From Vombatus ursinus (Eukaryota; Chordata; Mammalia; Diprotodontia; Vombatidae), in the NCBI RefSeq assembly GCF_900497805.2, contig NW_020954585.1:40617527-40681526 (forward strand): 64,000 bases of DNA. Reading direction: 5' to 3'. Under the pieces are notes generated by a model, which saw nothing but the letters and a program-made list of their open reading frames with translations, had not been told where the DNA came from and did no database searches. Below are positions 55,025 through 64,000 of the stretch, piece by piece. Each line of letters opens with the position of its first letter. Position 1 is the first letter of the stretch. The position numbers were made by a program, and so were the translations under genes.

Positions 55025-56535
55025 CACTTAACAGCAAAAATCTTGAACAATAAGGCTGTGACTACTTCAAAATAGATTTTGCTCTTTGGTGAGTTGTATA
55101 TACTAAAAGTGTAAGAAAATCATAGTGAGAGACTCTCATTGCACGTAAGTGACCCTTCCCCCCCAGGCAAAGCAGTCTTCTCTAAGGATAATAGCTTTTA
55201 GAAAGAATTTCAGGCAACTCCTCACATTAAAACAAATAGGTTATGTTAAGTCCCATAGCCAAGTGGACCACAGTGAGGGGATGACTCTCCTTTCTTGTGC
55301 CATTAACTTAGGCCTATTTTCTTTCCAACTAGATTTGTTTATTTGGTTGGTTCATTCATTCATTCAAATAATATTTATGGAAGCTTAAGATGTCCCAGTC
55401 TTTCCAGGGCTAGTCTTTGTTTTATCCTATTGTAGACAGGCTATGGCAAGATGGACCAATTGAACCTAATCTGCTTTTCCATGATTATATCGAACCAGCT
55501 TTGGTCTCAAACTTATTCGGTTGAATTTGGCAGCTCCAGAATTTGAAGCTCTACCTTCCACCACTGAAATGGGCACCTTCGGCCACACTGCTTGGACTGG
55601 CAATGACATGAAAAGGCATCCTAAGAGCAAAATGAATCAGTGCTCAGTGACAAGTCCTGGAGATCCAAGCCATTCCCTTCCTTTCTTGACAGTTCCCAAA
55701 CTTCTTATAAAGAAACTCATAACTTGTAATCACTCTCCCACTCATTTTATATCATTGACTCTATCTGGAGGCTAAAAAAAGTTCCACTTTTATGCTCATT
55801 GGCAGCATCAAACATGCTTTTTTTTTTGTTAAAAAAAAAAACCAAAAACCAAAAACCATACACTTGTGCATTTATCTTCAGACTTTACTTGGCTTCAATT
55901 CGCAGTCAAATCAACCATTCTTACTGCTTTCTACCCTTTTGTAAAAAGAAAACACCAAAGAAAACCACCTGCCAATCACTTCCTTCCATGCAGGAGCTGC
56001 TTTTGAAAAAGTAAGTAAAGCAACAAGGAATGAGGAGGCTTATTGTGTTGATTTTGGAAGGAAAATGTGATAGTGGGCTCAGGACATGTTATTTAACTCT
56101 GAAGATGGATTGAAGTCAACCATGTAAATCAGAATGTTTCTGCAGAGCCAGACCCAATCAGGAAATAGTAGAGCTAAGCAAAACCAAATTTAGCAAGCTC
56201 TGTCTTTCTTTTTAAAAGTGGTGTACCTTTATTTTTTTCAGATTTCTTGTAGGAATGTATTTCTGTCAGAGATCTTTCAGCACATTCATCAGAAGATAGT
56301 TTCTGGATTTCCTTAGGAAGTGTCTACATCAAGTGCCTACACCAGGCAACTAGATTAAACCAGAACCTAAAGTTTTAATTGTTTGGCTTGCACCCCGAAT
56401 ACAAAGGGGTTTTCTTATGGGTTGGAATTTTCATTATTTGAAATCAAGAGTGCTACTGTGGTCTTCCTATGGCTCTTTGGGTCATACTAATTTTACAGGT
56501 AAAAAAGATAGGATCAAATTGAAAGCCAGAACTCA
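55025..56535. other. Repeat-poor stretch, no gene recognised
   Basis: About 1.5 kb without a recognised repeat. Frames reach 84 codons (55,521-55,775) but show no domain. A T-run facing an A-run (55,818-55,842) followed by CCAAAAA units is a small local repeat. Confidence 0.4.
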
Positions 56536-56537
56536 TA

Positions 56538-56768
56538 GTCATCAACAAGCATTTATTAAATACTTACTATATGTCAGGCACTGTGATAAGAATGGAGGAT
56601 ACAAAGGGAGGCAAAAACAGTCCCTGTCCTCAAGGAGGTCATAATATGAGAGAGACAACACGAAACAATTGGACAAAAAGCCACGTGAAGGATAAATTGG
56701 GGATAACTCAGAAGAAAGATATTAGAATTAAGGGGAACTGGGAGAGGTTTCCTTAGAAGGTGGGATAT
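56538..56768 (-). mobile_element. L2 LINE 3' end, antisense
   Basis: 'caacaagcatttattaaata', 'atatgtcaggcactgtgata', 'gtccctgtcctcaaggaggt', 'aggtttccttagaaggtggg'. Confidence 0.8.
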
Positions 56769-56769
56769 T

Positions 56770-57140
56770 ACAGCTGGAAGGGATATTTAAAGATTATCTA
56801 ATTTACATTTCTCATTTTGCAGATGAAAGTGAAGGCCAAAGAGGTTAAATGATTTGCCTGTGAGTAATGTAGTGACAAGGACAACTAGATGGTGCAATGG
56901 ATAAAGCACCAAGTTTGAAGTCAGGAAGACTCATCTTCATGGATTCAAATCTAGCTTCAGACACTTACTAGCTGTATGACCTTGGGCAAGTCACTTAACC
57001 CTGTTTGCCTTAGTTTCCTCACCTGTAAAATGAGCTAGAAACAGACATGATTAAACAATAAAAATGACTGAAAGGTAGTGAGAAGAAGGATCTGAATACT
57101 TGTTCCCTGACTTCAAATCCAGTACTGTTTTCACTTTACC
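56770..57140 (-). mobile_element. MIR SINE, antisense, split by a SINE
   Basis: MIR at 56,770-56,874 ('tctcattttgcagatgaaag') and 57,073-57,140 ('ctgacttcaaatccagtact'). Confidence 0.7.
56875..57072 (+). mobile_element. CORE-SINE with shortened RTE-like tail
   Basis: 'aactagatggtgcaatggat' head, core, 'cacctgtaaaatgagctaga', then directly 'gacatgattaaacaataaaa': the middle of the tail is deleted. 'gtagtga' occurs on both sides. Confidence 0.85.
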
Positions 57141-57204
57141 AAATTCATTGTCTTCTATTTGACTGATTATTAAAATTATTGAAGAGTCATGACAACAACC
57201 TTAG

Positions 57205-57600
57205 TCAGTATAATCTGGTTTCAAACACTGCCTCAGACACCTCCTGGCTGCGTGACCCGGGGCAAGTCACTTAATTTCTCTGATCCTCATCTGAAAAGTT
57301 GGAATAATAGTAGTATCTCCTTCAGAAGGTTATTTTAAGGATCGTAGTATCTTATATTTAACATTGGTAGGTATCTTAGAAGTCATCTAATGCAACCTTC
57401 TCATTTTACAGATGAAGAAACGGAGGATTGAGAAGATGAAGGGTTTTGCCCAAGGTAAGAGATAGTAAGTAAGTGGTAGAGCTAGAATTTAAACCACGTC
57501 TTCGGACTCCAAATCCAGCATCCTTTCCCTGATATTAGAAATCAAATGAGATAATGCATGTAGAGAGCTCTGCAAACCTTATTGCATTGTATAGATGAAA
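57205..57600 (+). mobile_element. MIR SINE split by another MIR
   Basis: 'gtgacccggggcaagtcact' and 'aaggttattttaaggatcgt' at left; 57,540-57,600 ('aaatgagataatgcatgtag') is its 3' part. Confidence 0.65.
57355..57535 (-). mobile_element. MIR SINE nested in a MIR, antisense
   Basis: 'ttctcattttacagatgaag', 'aaggtaagagatagtaagta', 'ctccaaatccagcatccttt'. Confidence 0.7.
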
Positions 57601-58149
57601 GCTTTTTTTTCCTTACAGAATTACATTGGGTAAGCCATGGAATGTCCACCTAGGCCCAATCTACCTTTACAGAATTGATTTGGGCTAATTCACCTAATAG
57701 ATTAATTTATTATTGGCTTTCATCAACATTCAGGCAATCATTCAGCATCAGAGCAGAAGGGTAAAAATAATCTTGTTGACAAGTTGAATTAACTAGTTAC
57801 AACATGACATCCATTTCGACTCTAAAAAAATCAAATTAACTTCAATTTCACAAATCTGAAACCATTGGATTTAGGTCCAATAGCAACTTCAGAGATAATC
57901 TAATCTAACTCTCATTTTATTAATGAGGCTATTGAGGACTAGAGTGTTGAAGTTACTTCCTATAGGTTACACTTTAAATTAAGTGAGTCAATTGTCACTT
58001 GGTTGGGGTTTTCTCCTCTTCCTCCTTTTTTTTTTCCTTCTTCTTCTTGACATGTAAATAACCTCAATTGTTGCTTAGAAAAACTGTTGTTTCATATTGA
58101 GAATAAAATGCCAAGTAGGGCATCATTTAAATGGATCTTAAGATCTCAG
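57601..58149. other. Mostly unclassified stretch
   Basis: 57,870-57,975 is an antisense MIR remnant ('tctcattttattaatgaggc'). No gene is seen elsewhere. Confidence 0.45.
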
Positions 58150-58735
58150 AGCTGATAATGATACCATTGACATTTATATAGTCTTTAGGTTTGCAAAGCA
58201 CTTTACAAAAATTATCCTATTAAACTTCAAAACAATACCATGAGCTAGGTAGGGTAGGGATAGGTACCTTTGATTTCATTGGTATAGAGAACCCTCAGGT
58301 AAGGTATATCTTGTCTTAGAGAGTTGTCCAGAAAGACTAAGGGAATTAATTACCTATGGGTCATTCAATCAGTACATCTCAGAACCAGGACTTGAACCCC
58401 AGTTGTTCATTTTCAAGGAGGATCAATGACATCACAAAGTGATGTCTTGACTTGAATGTGAATCAAATTAAAGTGAGGCAGAACTTTGCAAAGTCATCAG
58501 CCTCACTCTCTCTTCCAGAGTTGTTGGAGTTTAGTATTCTTAGCTTTGAGACCATTTTTCTATCTGTTATACCACACTGTCTCAAGGCAGATAATTATGG
58601 GGGATTGGCACCTCCCAAATGAAGGAAACATGATTTGGAGAGTAACTTGTCCACAATCACACAGATAATAAATATCAGAGACAGGATGTGAATCCCAGTC
58701 ATCCTAACCTGTAGATCCATTGTCTCCCACCATGC
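58150..58735 (-). mobile_element. MIR/Ther-like SINEs, antisense composite
   Basis: 58,150-58,280 is MIR 3' text ('tttaggtttgcaaagcactt'). 58,280-58,410 resembles the Ther-like tail module ('cattggtatagagaaccctc'). 58,410-58,510 is another old marsupial repeat ('gaggatcaatgacatcacaa', 'gtcatcagcctcactctctc'). 58,610-58,735 is MIR core ('tgtccacaatcacacagata'). Confidence 0.55.
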
Positions 58736-58924
58736 CAATGTGTTGGGTTGCCAAGAGGTCTGGCTTCATGAATAGGATGAGTTCAGGGCAGGCCTTGGGA
58801 AAACTGGTAAGTAAAATTTTTCATTGGCACATGGCTCTGTTTCTCCTTTCTGCATAATTCCTCACACCTTTAATTAAACACATCTGCATCAGGCACCCAG
58901 TTATCAGCTATCATCCACTTAGTA
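58736..58924. other. Unclassified spacer
   Basis: No feature recognised. Confidence 0.4.
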
Positions 58925-59069
58925 GTCCCTCTGTGCCTTTAGAAAGGTTGTCTGTCCCCCATGCCTGGAATGCTATTCTTCCTCATATTTGCTTTTTAGA
59001 ATACCTAGTTTTTTTCAAATTTAGACCTTTAAGAGGTCTTTCCTGTTTTCCTCAGTTATTAATTTATGT

Positions 59070-59990
59070 CGTTTGTTGTGTTTACTTACATTTCCTCCCA
59101 TATCCTTCCCACTACCTTCTCCCAGAAAGTCATTTTTTTTTTTGCAGAAAGCCATTTTTAAAATTGAGAATTCAAAAAAAGAGGAAGAGAAAGAATATTC
59201 AGCAAAACCAATAGCTATGTCAACAAGTCTGATGTCATAAGCAATATTCCATACCTCCTGATCCCCATTTCTGAAAAGGAATGGAAAAAGTGTCTTTTCA
59301 CATATCTTCTTTGAGGCCAAACTTGGTCATTATAATTTGGAGGCATTTAATTTGATTGCTTTGTTTATACATACACATACATATCAACACATACATACAT
59401 GTATACATGTAAATATATATGTGTATGTATATGTATATACAGTAGTTATTGTATATATTGTTTTACTGCATCTGCTTACATCACTTTGAATAAATTCATA
59501 ACAGTTTTCCCATGTGTCTCTGTATTGTGTTCATCATTTCTTATTCCACGATCATATTCTATTACATTCACACACCATAATTTGTTTTGTTAGCTTCCAT
59601 TCATTGGGCATTTACTTTATTTCTAGCTCTTTGCTACTATAAAAAATGCTATGATCAATATTTTGGTATATGTGAAGCCTTTCTTTTATCATTGATCTAC
59701 ATGTAGTATATGCCTAGAAGTGGAATCTCTGGGTCAAAATGTTTGAATATGGCAGTTGTTTTATTTGCGTAATTCCAAATTGCATTATGGCAATTTGTTG
59801 TACCAATTGACAGATCCACCAACAATGCATGAGTGTTTCTGCCTTTCCACAATCCTTACCACATTGATTATTCCCATCTTTTTGTCATCTTTGCCAAGTT
59901 GCTGGGTGTGAAGTGAAACCCCAGTCTTGTTTTGGTTTGTACTTCTCATGTTATTAGTGATTGGGAGCATTTTTTTGGTATGATTGTTAA
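59070..59990 (-). mobile_element. L1 LINE 3' region, antisense
   Basis: Reverse of L1 ORF2-end text: 'cattctattacattcacaca'-like block near 59,550, 'taagaatatggcagttgttt'-like block, 'aattccaaattgcattatgg', 'tgtaccaattgacagatcca'. Collinear with 2,540-3,400. A TATG/CATA microsatellite lies at about 59,365-59,450. Confidence 0.7.
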
Positions 59991-60151
59991 TAGTTTACAG
60001 TACCCTTGCTTGCCAATTCCTTTTAATATATTAAATTTACTTACTTATATGTAAATACATTGTATCCCTCCAGTGGAAGGAAAGTCCTTAAGGGTGAGGA
60101 CTGTTTTTGCATTTTTATCTCCAGTATGTAGCACAGTGCTTGACACACAAG

Positions 60152-60390
60152 AGATTGGGCCAAGACCTGTGTGATATCATTGGTATACGGAATTTCCAGG
60201 TGAGGAAACTCCTTCTTGTGATACAAGTAGGCAACTTCCCTGCAATTTATATTCTCATTAGAGAATAACCCAGAGTGCTGAGGGTAGATAGTCTGCTCAG
60301 GGGTTACACTGCCAGGTTGTGTCAGAGGCAGCCAGGTCTTCCTGGCTTTGAGGCCAACTCTCTCTCCATTATAATTAGCTGCTCTCAGAA
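60152..60390 (-). mobile_element. Ther-like SINE, antisense
   Basis: 'gtgatatcattggtatacgg', 'aagtaggcaacttccctgca', then a reversed core and 'caactctctctccattataa'. Inserted just before the L2 terminus. Confidence 0.6.
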
Positions 60391-60553
60391 CAGGTATTGA
60401 ATAAATGCTTGTTGATTGATGATTGTACAAAATTGTTTTCTAACCAAAACAACAAGCAGTGAGCAAGGCTCTTTAGGAATAGGTCAAACACTTGGGACTT
60501 TGGATAAGGGGAAGCACTAAACTAAATAAGAGAGAGATTCTGAAAGAAAGTTG

Positions 60554-60705
60554 GGGGCAGCTAGGTGGTGCAGTGGGTAGAGCACCGGCTCTGAAGACAG
60601 GAGGACCTGAGTTGGAATCTGGCCTCAGACCAAACACTTGACACTTACTAGCTGTGTGACCCTGGGCAAGTCACTTAACCCCAATTGCTTAAAAAAAAAA
60701 AAGGA
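60554..60705 (+). mobile_element. Short marsupial CORE-SINE, well preserved
   Basis: 'gggggcagctaggtggtgca' head, 'caaacacttgacacttacta', 'aacccc aattgctt' (two groups) and an A12 tail. Flanks 'gaaagaaagttg' and 'aaagaaaggaagtt' look like the TSD. One of the youngest-looking SINEs here. Confidence 0.9.
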
Positions 60706-60775
60706 AAAAGAAAGGAAGTTAGGGTATAGAAAGGCACCAGAGTCAAATCATACTGGCTTCCTATTTTTTTTTTCT

Positions 60776-61022
60776 AAGGGCAGTTAAGTGGCACAATGGA
60801 TAGAGTGCCAGCCCTGGAGTCAGGAGGACCTGAGTTTCTATCTGGCCTCAGACACTAATTATCTGTGTGACCCTGGACAAGTCACTTAACCCTGTTTGCC
60901 ACAGTTTCCTCATCTGTAAAATGAGCTGGAGAAGGAAATGGCAAATCATTCTGGTATTTTTGCCAAGAAAACCCCAAATGATCATGAAGAGTTGGACACA
61001 GCTAATCTACAAAACAACCACA
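60776..61022 (+). mobile_element. CORE-SINE with RTE-like tail
   Basis: 'gggcagttaagtggcacaat' head, core, 'aaatgagctggagaaggaaa', 'catgaagagttggacacagc', CAA-rich end. Confidence 0.9.
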
Positions 61023-61612
61023 ATTTTTTCAAAGAATTGGCTCTGAAGGAGCCAAGACTAAGAAATGTGGTCTTAGTATCTCTGAAGGGGGGAAAATTAT
61101 TATTTCTCTTTTTTTAAAACTCAAAAACTTTGGGTGCCTACAGCTTTACTCTCTACCATGTTGACTTATAACTCTATCATTGAACTCAGGCAAATTAATC
61201 ACTTCATATCTCTTTGTTTCAGATCCTTCACCTGTGAAATAGGGACCATACTACTTCTCCTAAGAATGTCTTGAAGCTCCATTAATATGTGTAAACTACT
61301 TATAAACCCCCAAGGAGAAGTGATATACCAATGCTATAGAATATCACCCTGCCCACTCTGGCCAGCCTCTAATGATCTAATGATAGGACTGAATAGGAAA
61401 TGTTCTCCTTCTGTGCATGGTTAGTGAGGCAAAACAGCTTGTTTCTGTATCAGACCATTCTTTCTCTTTAGCATGAATCATAAACAGATATTTCTCAAAC
61501 CATAGCACCCCCGTTTTTAAAGAGATGACTGGATTTTCAAGCCAGAGTTGAGAAGGGAATGTTGTCAGATATCCACATAACTTAACAAAATGTCATTGCC
61601 AATTTCTGTTGC
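61023..61612. other. Mostly unclassified stretch
   Basis: 61,170-61,300 may be a diverged MIR ('cacctgtgaaatagggacca'). No gene. Confidence 0.4.
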
Positions 61613-61625
61613 TTGGGGGATATTT

Positions 61626-61796
61626 TTGTTCAATTGTTTCAGTCACATCCAACTCTTCCTGACCCCATTTTGGGTTCTCTTGGCAAAGGTACTAGAATTG
61701 TTTGCCATTTCCTTCTCCAGCTCATTTTCAGTGAAGGAAACTGAGGCGAACAGGGTTAAGTGATGGTCGCAGTGCTAGTAAGTATCTGAGGCCGGA
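61626..61796 (-). mobile_element. CORE-SINE with RTE-like tail, head truncated
   Basis: 'cctgaccccattttgggttc' tail, 'tttccttctccagctcattt', core, then stops within the core. 'ttgggggatatt' (61,613-61,624) and 'ttgggggatgtt' (61,797-61,808) are the TSD, so the truncation happened at insertion. Confidence 0.85.
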
Positions 61797-61808
61797 TTGG
61801 GGGATGTT

Positions 61809-62164
61809 AGACATTATTATTACTATGAATAAGAGTAAGTGCGGCAAATACTGTCCCTTTCATGCCTTCCAACCTGTTCTTACGGTCAAACACAAAAGCG
61901 TTCTGGTGGTCTGCAACCCCTGTAGCTTGGGTTTTGTGTAAATTTAAACTGTAGCTAGAGGAATTTAAGATATGAGTAAAAGTTTAATATGGTTTCTGTA
62001 ATGACTATACCTATTACATTCTATACTACCCTATTTTATAGGGCATGAAAATTTCTCTGACATTGTACGGGGGAAAATCATGCAGATTGCTGATGCATCT
62101 GCATTCTCCTCTTTTATAGTTTTGTTTACTCCAAGTCAAGTCAGTTCAACAAGCACTTATTAGG
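61809..62164. other. Unclassified stretch
   Basis: No repeat or coding signal recognised. Confidence 0.4.
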
Positions 62165-62390
62165 GGGAAGTGAAGTCAATAAGCATTTATTAAGCACCTA
62201 CTATGCTCCAGGCACTGTCCTAAATGCTTTCAAATATTGTCTCATTTGATTCTCACGACAACCCTGTGAAGAAGGTGCTATTTTGATTCCCATTTTCACT
62301 GAGATGGACAGAGATTAAATGACTTGCCCAAGGTCACTCAGCTAGTAAGTGTCAAGTGTTTGGTCTTGATTCCAAGATCAGCACCTTCTT
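62165..62390 (-). mobile_element. MIR SINE, antisense, with complete 3' end
   Basis: 'aataagcatttattaagcac' terminus, 'cgacaaccctgtgaagaagg', 'aaggtcactcagctagtaag'. Confidence 0.75.
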
Positions 62391-62447
62391 CATAGGGTTG
62401 TTGACTTGTCTTCCTTCTAATTATTACTTAGATTATTCTACTTCTAA

Positions 62448-62473
62448 TTATTACTGCACCACTGCAGTAATAA
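62448..62473. repeat. Perfect 11-bp inverted repeat
   Basis: TTATTACTGCA (62,448-62,458) and TGCAGTAATAA (62,463-62,473) with loop CCAC. Two direct copies of TCTAATTATTACT lie just upstream. Confidence 0.9.
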
Positions 62474-64000
62474 GGGCATAAGTAATAATTATGTGCTAGA
62501 TGCTATGCCAAAAGCTAAAAATGAAAATAATATCTGACCTAGAGAAGCTGTAGGTTCTAATAGAAGGGAGATATTCAAACCTTCAAATGGATCTAAACCA
62601 CTGTTTAGAGCCCCCCTCCAGTCTCAGTAAATGAAGGACCAACCACAACAACAACAGTTGTCCTCTACAGTGATTCAGATTGTGAACCAGATCTGCGTGC
62701 CCACCCTGTTGTTTGTGCCCTCATATAGGTTTGCCACAGAAGGTAAACTCAAGGTGCTGGGGACCTTGTTTGGTTTTCCTTCACATTACAAGGATACTAA
62801 TGGATCATTCAGGCTGTTCACCTCTTACTCCTTGATCTTACCAGATTACTAACTCACCATTTTTTTCCAGTTATATATTGCATGGATACCATCCTTTTAT
62901 TCCAGCCCCACTTCAACCTTCTTTATTTGTTAAATGTTGTAGCCTGCTCACACCCATCACATGGTATTCCATTATCCTCTGGGTGATCTCATTTCTAATT
63001 CCTCAGAGACTATAGACCCACATCCATACAATAACAGTGATAGGATATTGTCGTTATTAGAGAGCCCCAATTTTTTTTCAGAAGTTTGGGTTAAAGGAAC
63101 TTTGAAATTGCCCAAAGGCAATTCATTTCATTCTTCCTACTTAATTCTGGGCCCATTTCATTGTATGTTTGTATTGTCTGTCCTGTAAATGCATGTTAAA
63201 TCAAATATTTTTCATCCAATTTTTTTTTCTAGGGGCATGATTAGACTGAACTCTTTGAAGTGGTTACCTGGCCCTTTAGGAGGTTTTGCAATGCTCAAGG
63301 GCTTGTGGCAGCTAGCAAGATATGGTAGATGTGCTGTTCAATTGAGAATCTGCAATGGTTCTCACCCTTAATATTGAACACCTTTGGTGAATGTACAGTT
63401 CCCTACTTTATACCGTTCCCTCACGTTTATAAGTAGAGGGTCATTTGACAAGATTATTTTTATTGTTACATTTTTCAAGGAATCTTGACTAAATTTAATG
63501 TATGAATAGGAGACACCTATATGGAAGAAAGTCTTTAAGGCATAATTTTTCTCTACTGAATCAAATGTTCTTAAAAAAAATCAAAAACCAATAATCATAG
63601 GATAATCTTATATTTTCTACATCATTCAATCAAATGTGAATAAGCAAAACTGTAGTTTTCTGAAGACTATTGTTTATGAAAACATGTCTGTTTCCTACTA
63701 ATAACCTAATTAAGGATTCCTTTGGTGCATATGTAGATGATTTTCATTAAAATTTTATGTAGATGAGAATGTAGACAAATATGTCAGCAGCAATTGATGC
63801 TTTCTTGGTTGCCTTTATTTTGTATTAATAAGTCCTGAGATTTTTGTTTTCCTGGACTTGTACAGATGGTCTAAAGCTGTAATTCTTATCCCTTATCCGT
63901 GATCTTCTTTTCTACCTCTGTGCCACTGCCACTGCTCAAATGGAAAGAGGCTTAAGCTAGGGGGTCATTTAATATTTACAAAAGTACGTACATGAGGACA
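62474..64000. other. Repeat-poor end of window
   Basis: About 1.5 kb with no recognised repeat. Frames up to 75 codons (62,961-63,188) lack domains. No exon-intron structure can be defended. Confidence 0.4.

Larger units (their letters stand above)
58925..60420 (+). mobile_element. L2 LINE 3' end, sense, split twice
   Basis: L2 at 58,925-59,065 ('ccccatgcctggaatgctat'), 60,035-60,150 ('ccttaagggtgaggactgtt', 'gtagcacagtgcttgacaca') and 60,391-60,420 ('gaataaatgcttgttgattg'). The interruptions are an L1 3' end and a Ther-like SINE. Confidence 0.7.

Noticed and set aside
60041-60430. 129-codon minus-strand open frame
   Set aside because: Spans the L2 and Ther-like SINE boundary; no domain seen.

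Overview
The window is vertebrate nuclear DNA, and its repeats mark it as marsupial. Two abundant SINE types carry the marsupial CORE-SINE head (GGCAGCTAGGTGGCGCAGTG and close variants). One is short with a poly-A tail (Mar1/WSINE-like, 9 copies seen). The other has the same head joined to an RTE/Bov-B-like tail (16 copies seen). They lie among old MIR/Ther-type SINEs, many L2 copies, CR1/L3 copies, and L1/HAL1-type LINEs of the form common in marsupials. I cannot tell the genus from this; the short poly-A SINE would fit an Australian lineage, but that is weak. All identifications come from remembered consensus patterns and translation by eye; no search was run.

I found no intact host protein-coding gene, no exon I can defend, no RNA gene and no CpG island. 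Every open frame is short, and most fall in repeats. The window therefore reads as intergenic or large-intron DNA. The only recognisable host coding sequence is a processed pseudogene of BLOC1S2 (20,969-21,954).

Layout. 1-9 kb: L2, MIR and SINE fragments, an antisense L1 3' end and a long antisense CR1/L3 copy. 10.1-14 kb: an unusually long sense L2 with endonuclease, reverse transcriptase and 3' end still readable, interrupted by a SINE, an ERV-L-like LTR fragment and an unclassified insert. 14.3-16.3 kb: unclassified. 16.3-18 kb: L2, a small hAT MITE and SINEs. 18.1-24.6 kb: two head-to-tail L1-derived elements with ORF1 but little or no ORF2 (HAL1 architecture), the second split by the BLOC1S2 retrocopy. 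24.6-36.9 kb: dense L2, CR1, SINE and hAT nesting. 37-46.5 kb: mixed, with two long repeat-poor stretches. 46.5-48.6 kb: an L1 5' UTR with an internal degenerate array, then a solo-LTR-like fossil. 48.9-61.8 kb: L2, CR1, MIR and SINE mosaics, with repeat-poor islands at 52 kb and 55-56.5 kb. 62.4-64 kb: repeat-poor.

No gene network can be described here. What the window offers is a readable order of insertions: L2, CR1 and MIR are oldest, then hAT MITEs and the L1/HAL1 layer, then the RTE-tailed and short CORE-SINEs with clear target duplications. I saw no convincing undescribed biological system. The best leads are the HAL1 pair, the hairpin at its 5' edge, the BLOC1S2 retrocopy, the tandem motif in the L1 5' UTR, and repeat-free islands that could be conserved regulatory DNA.
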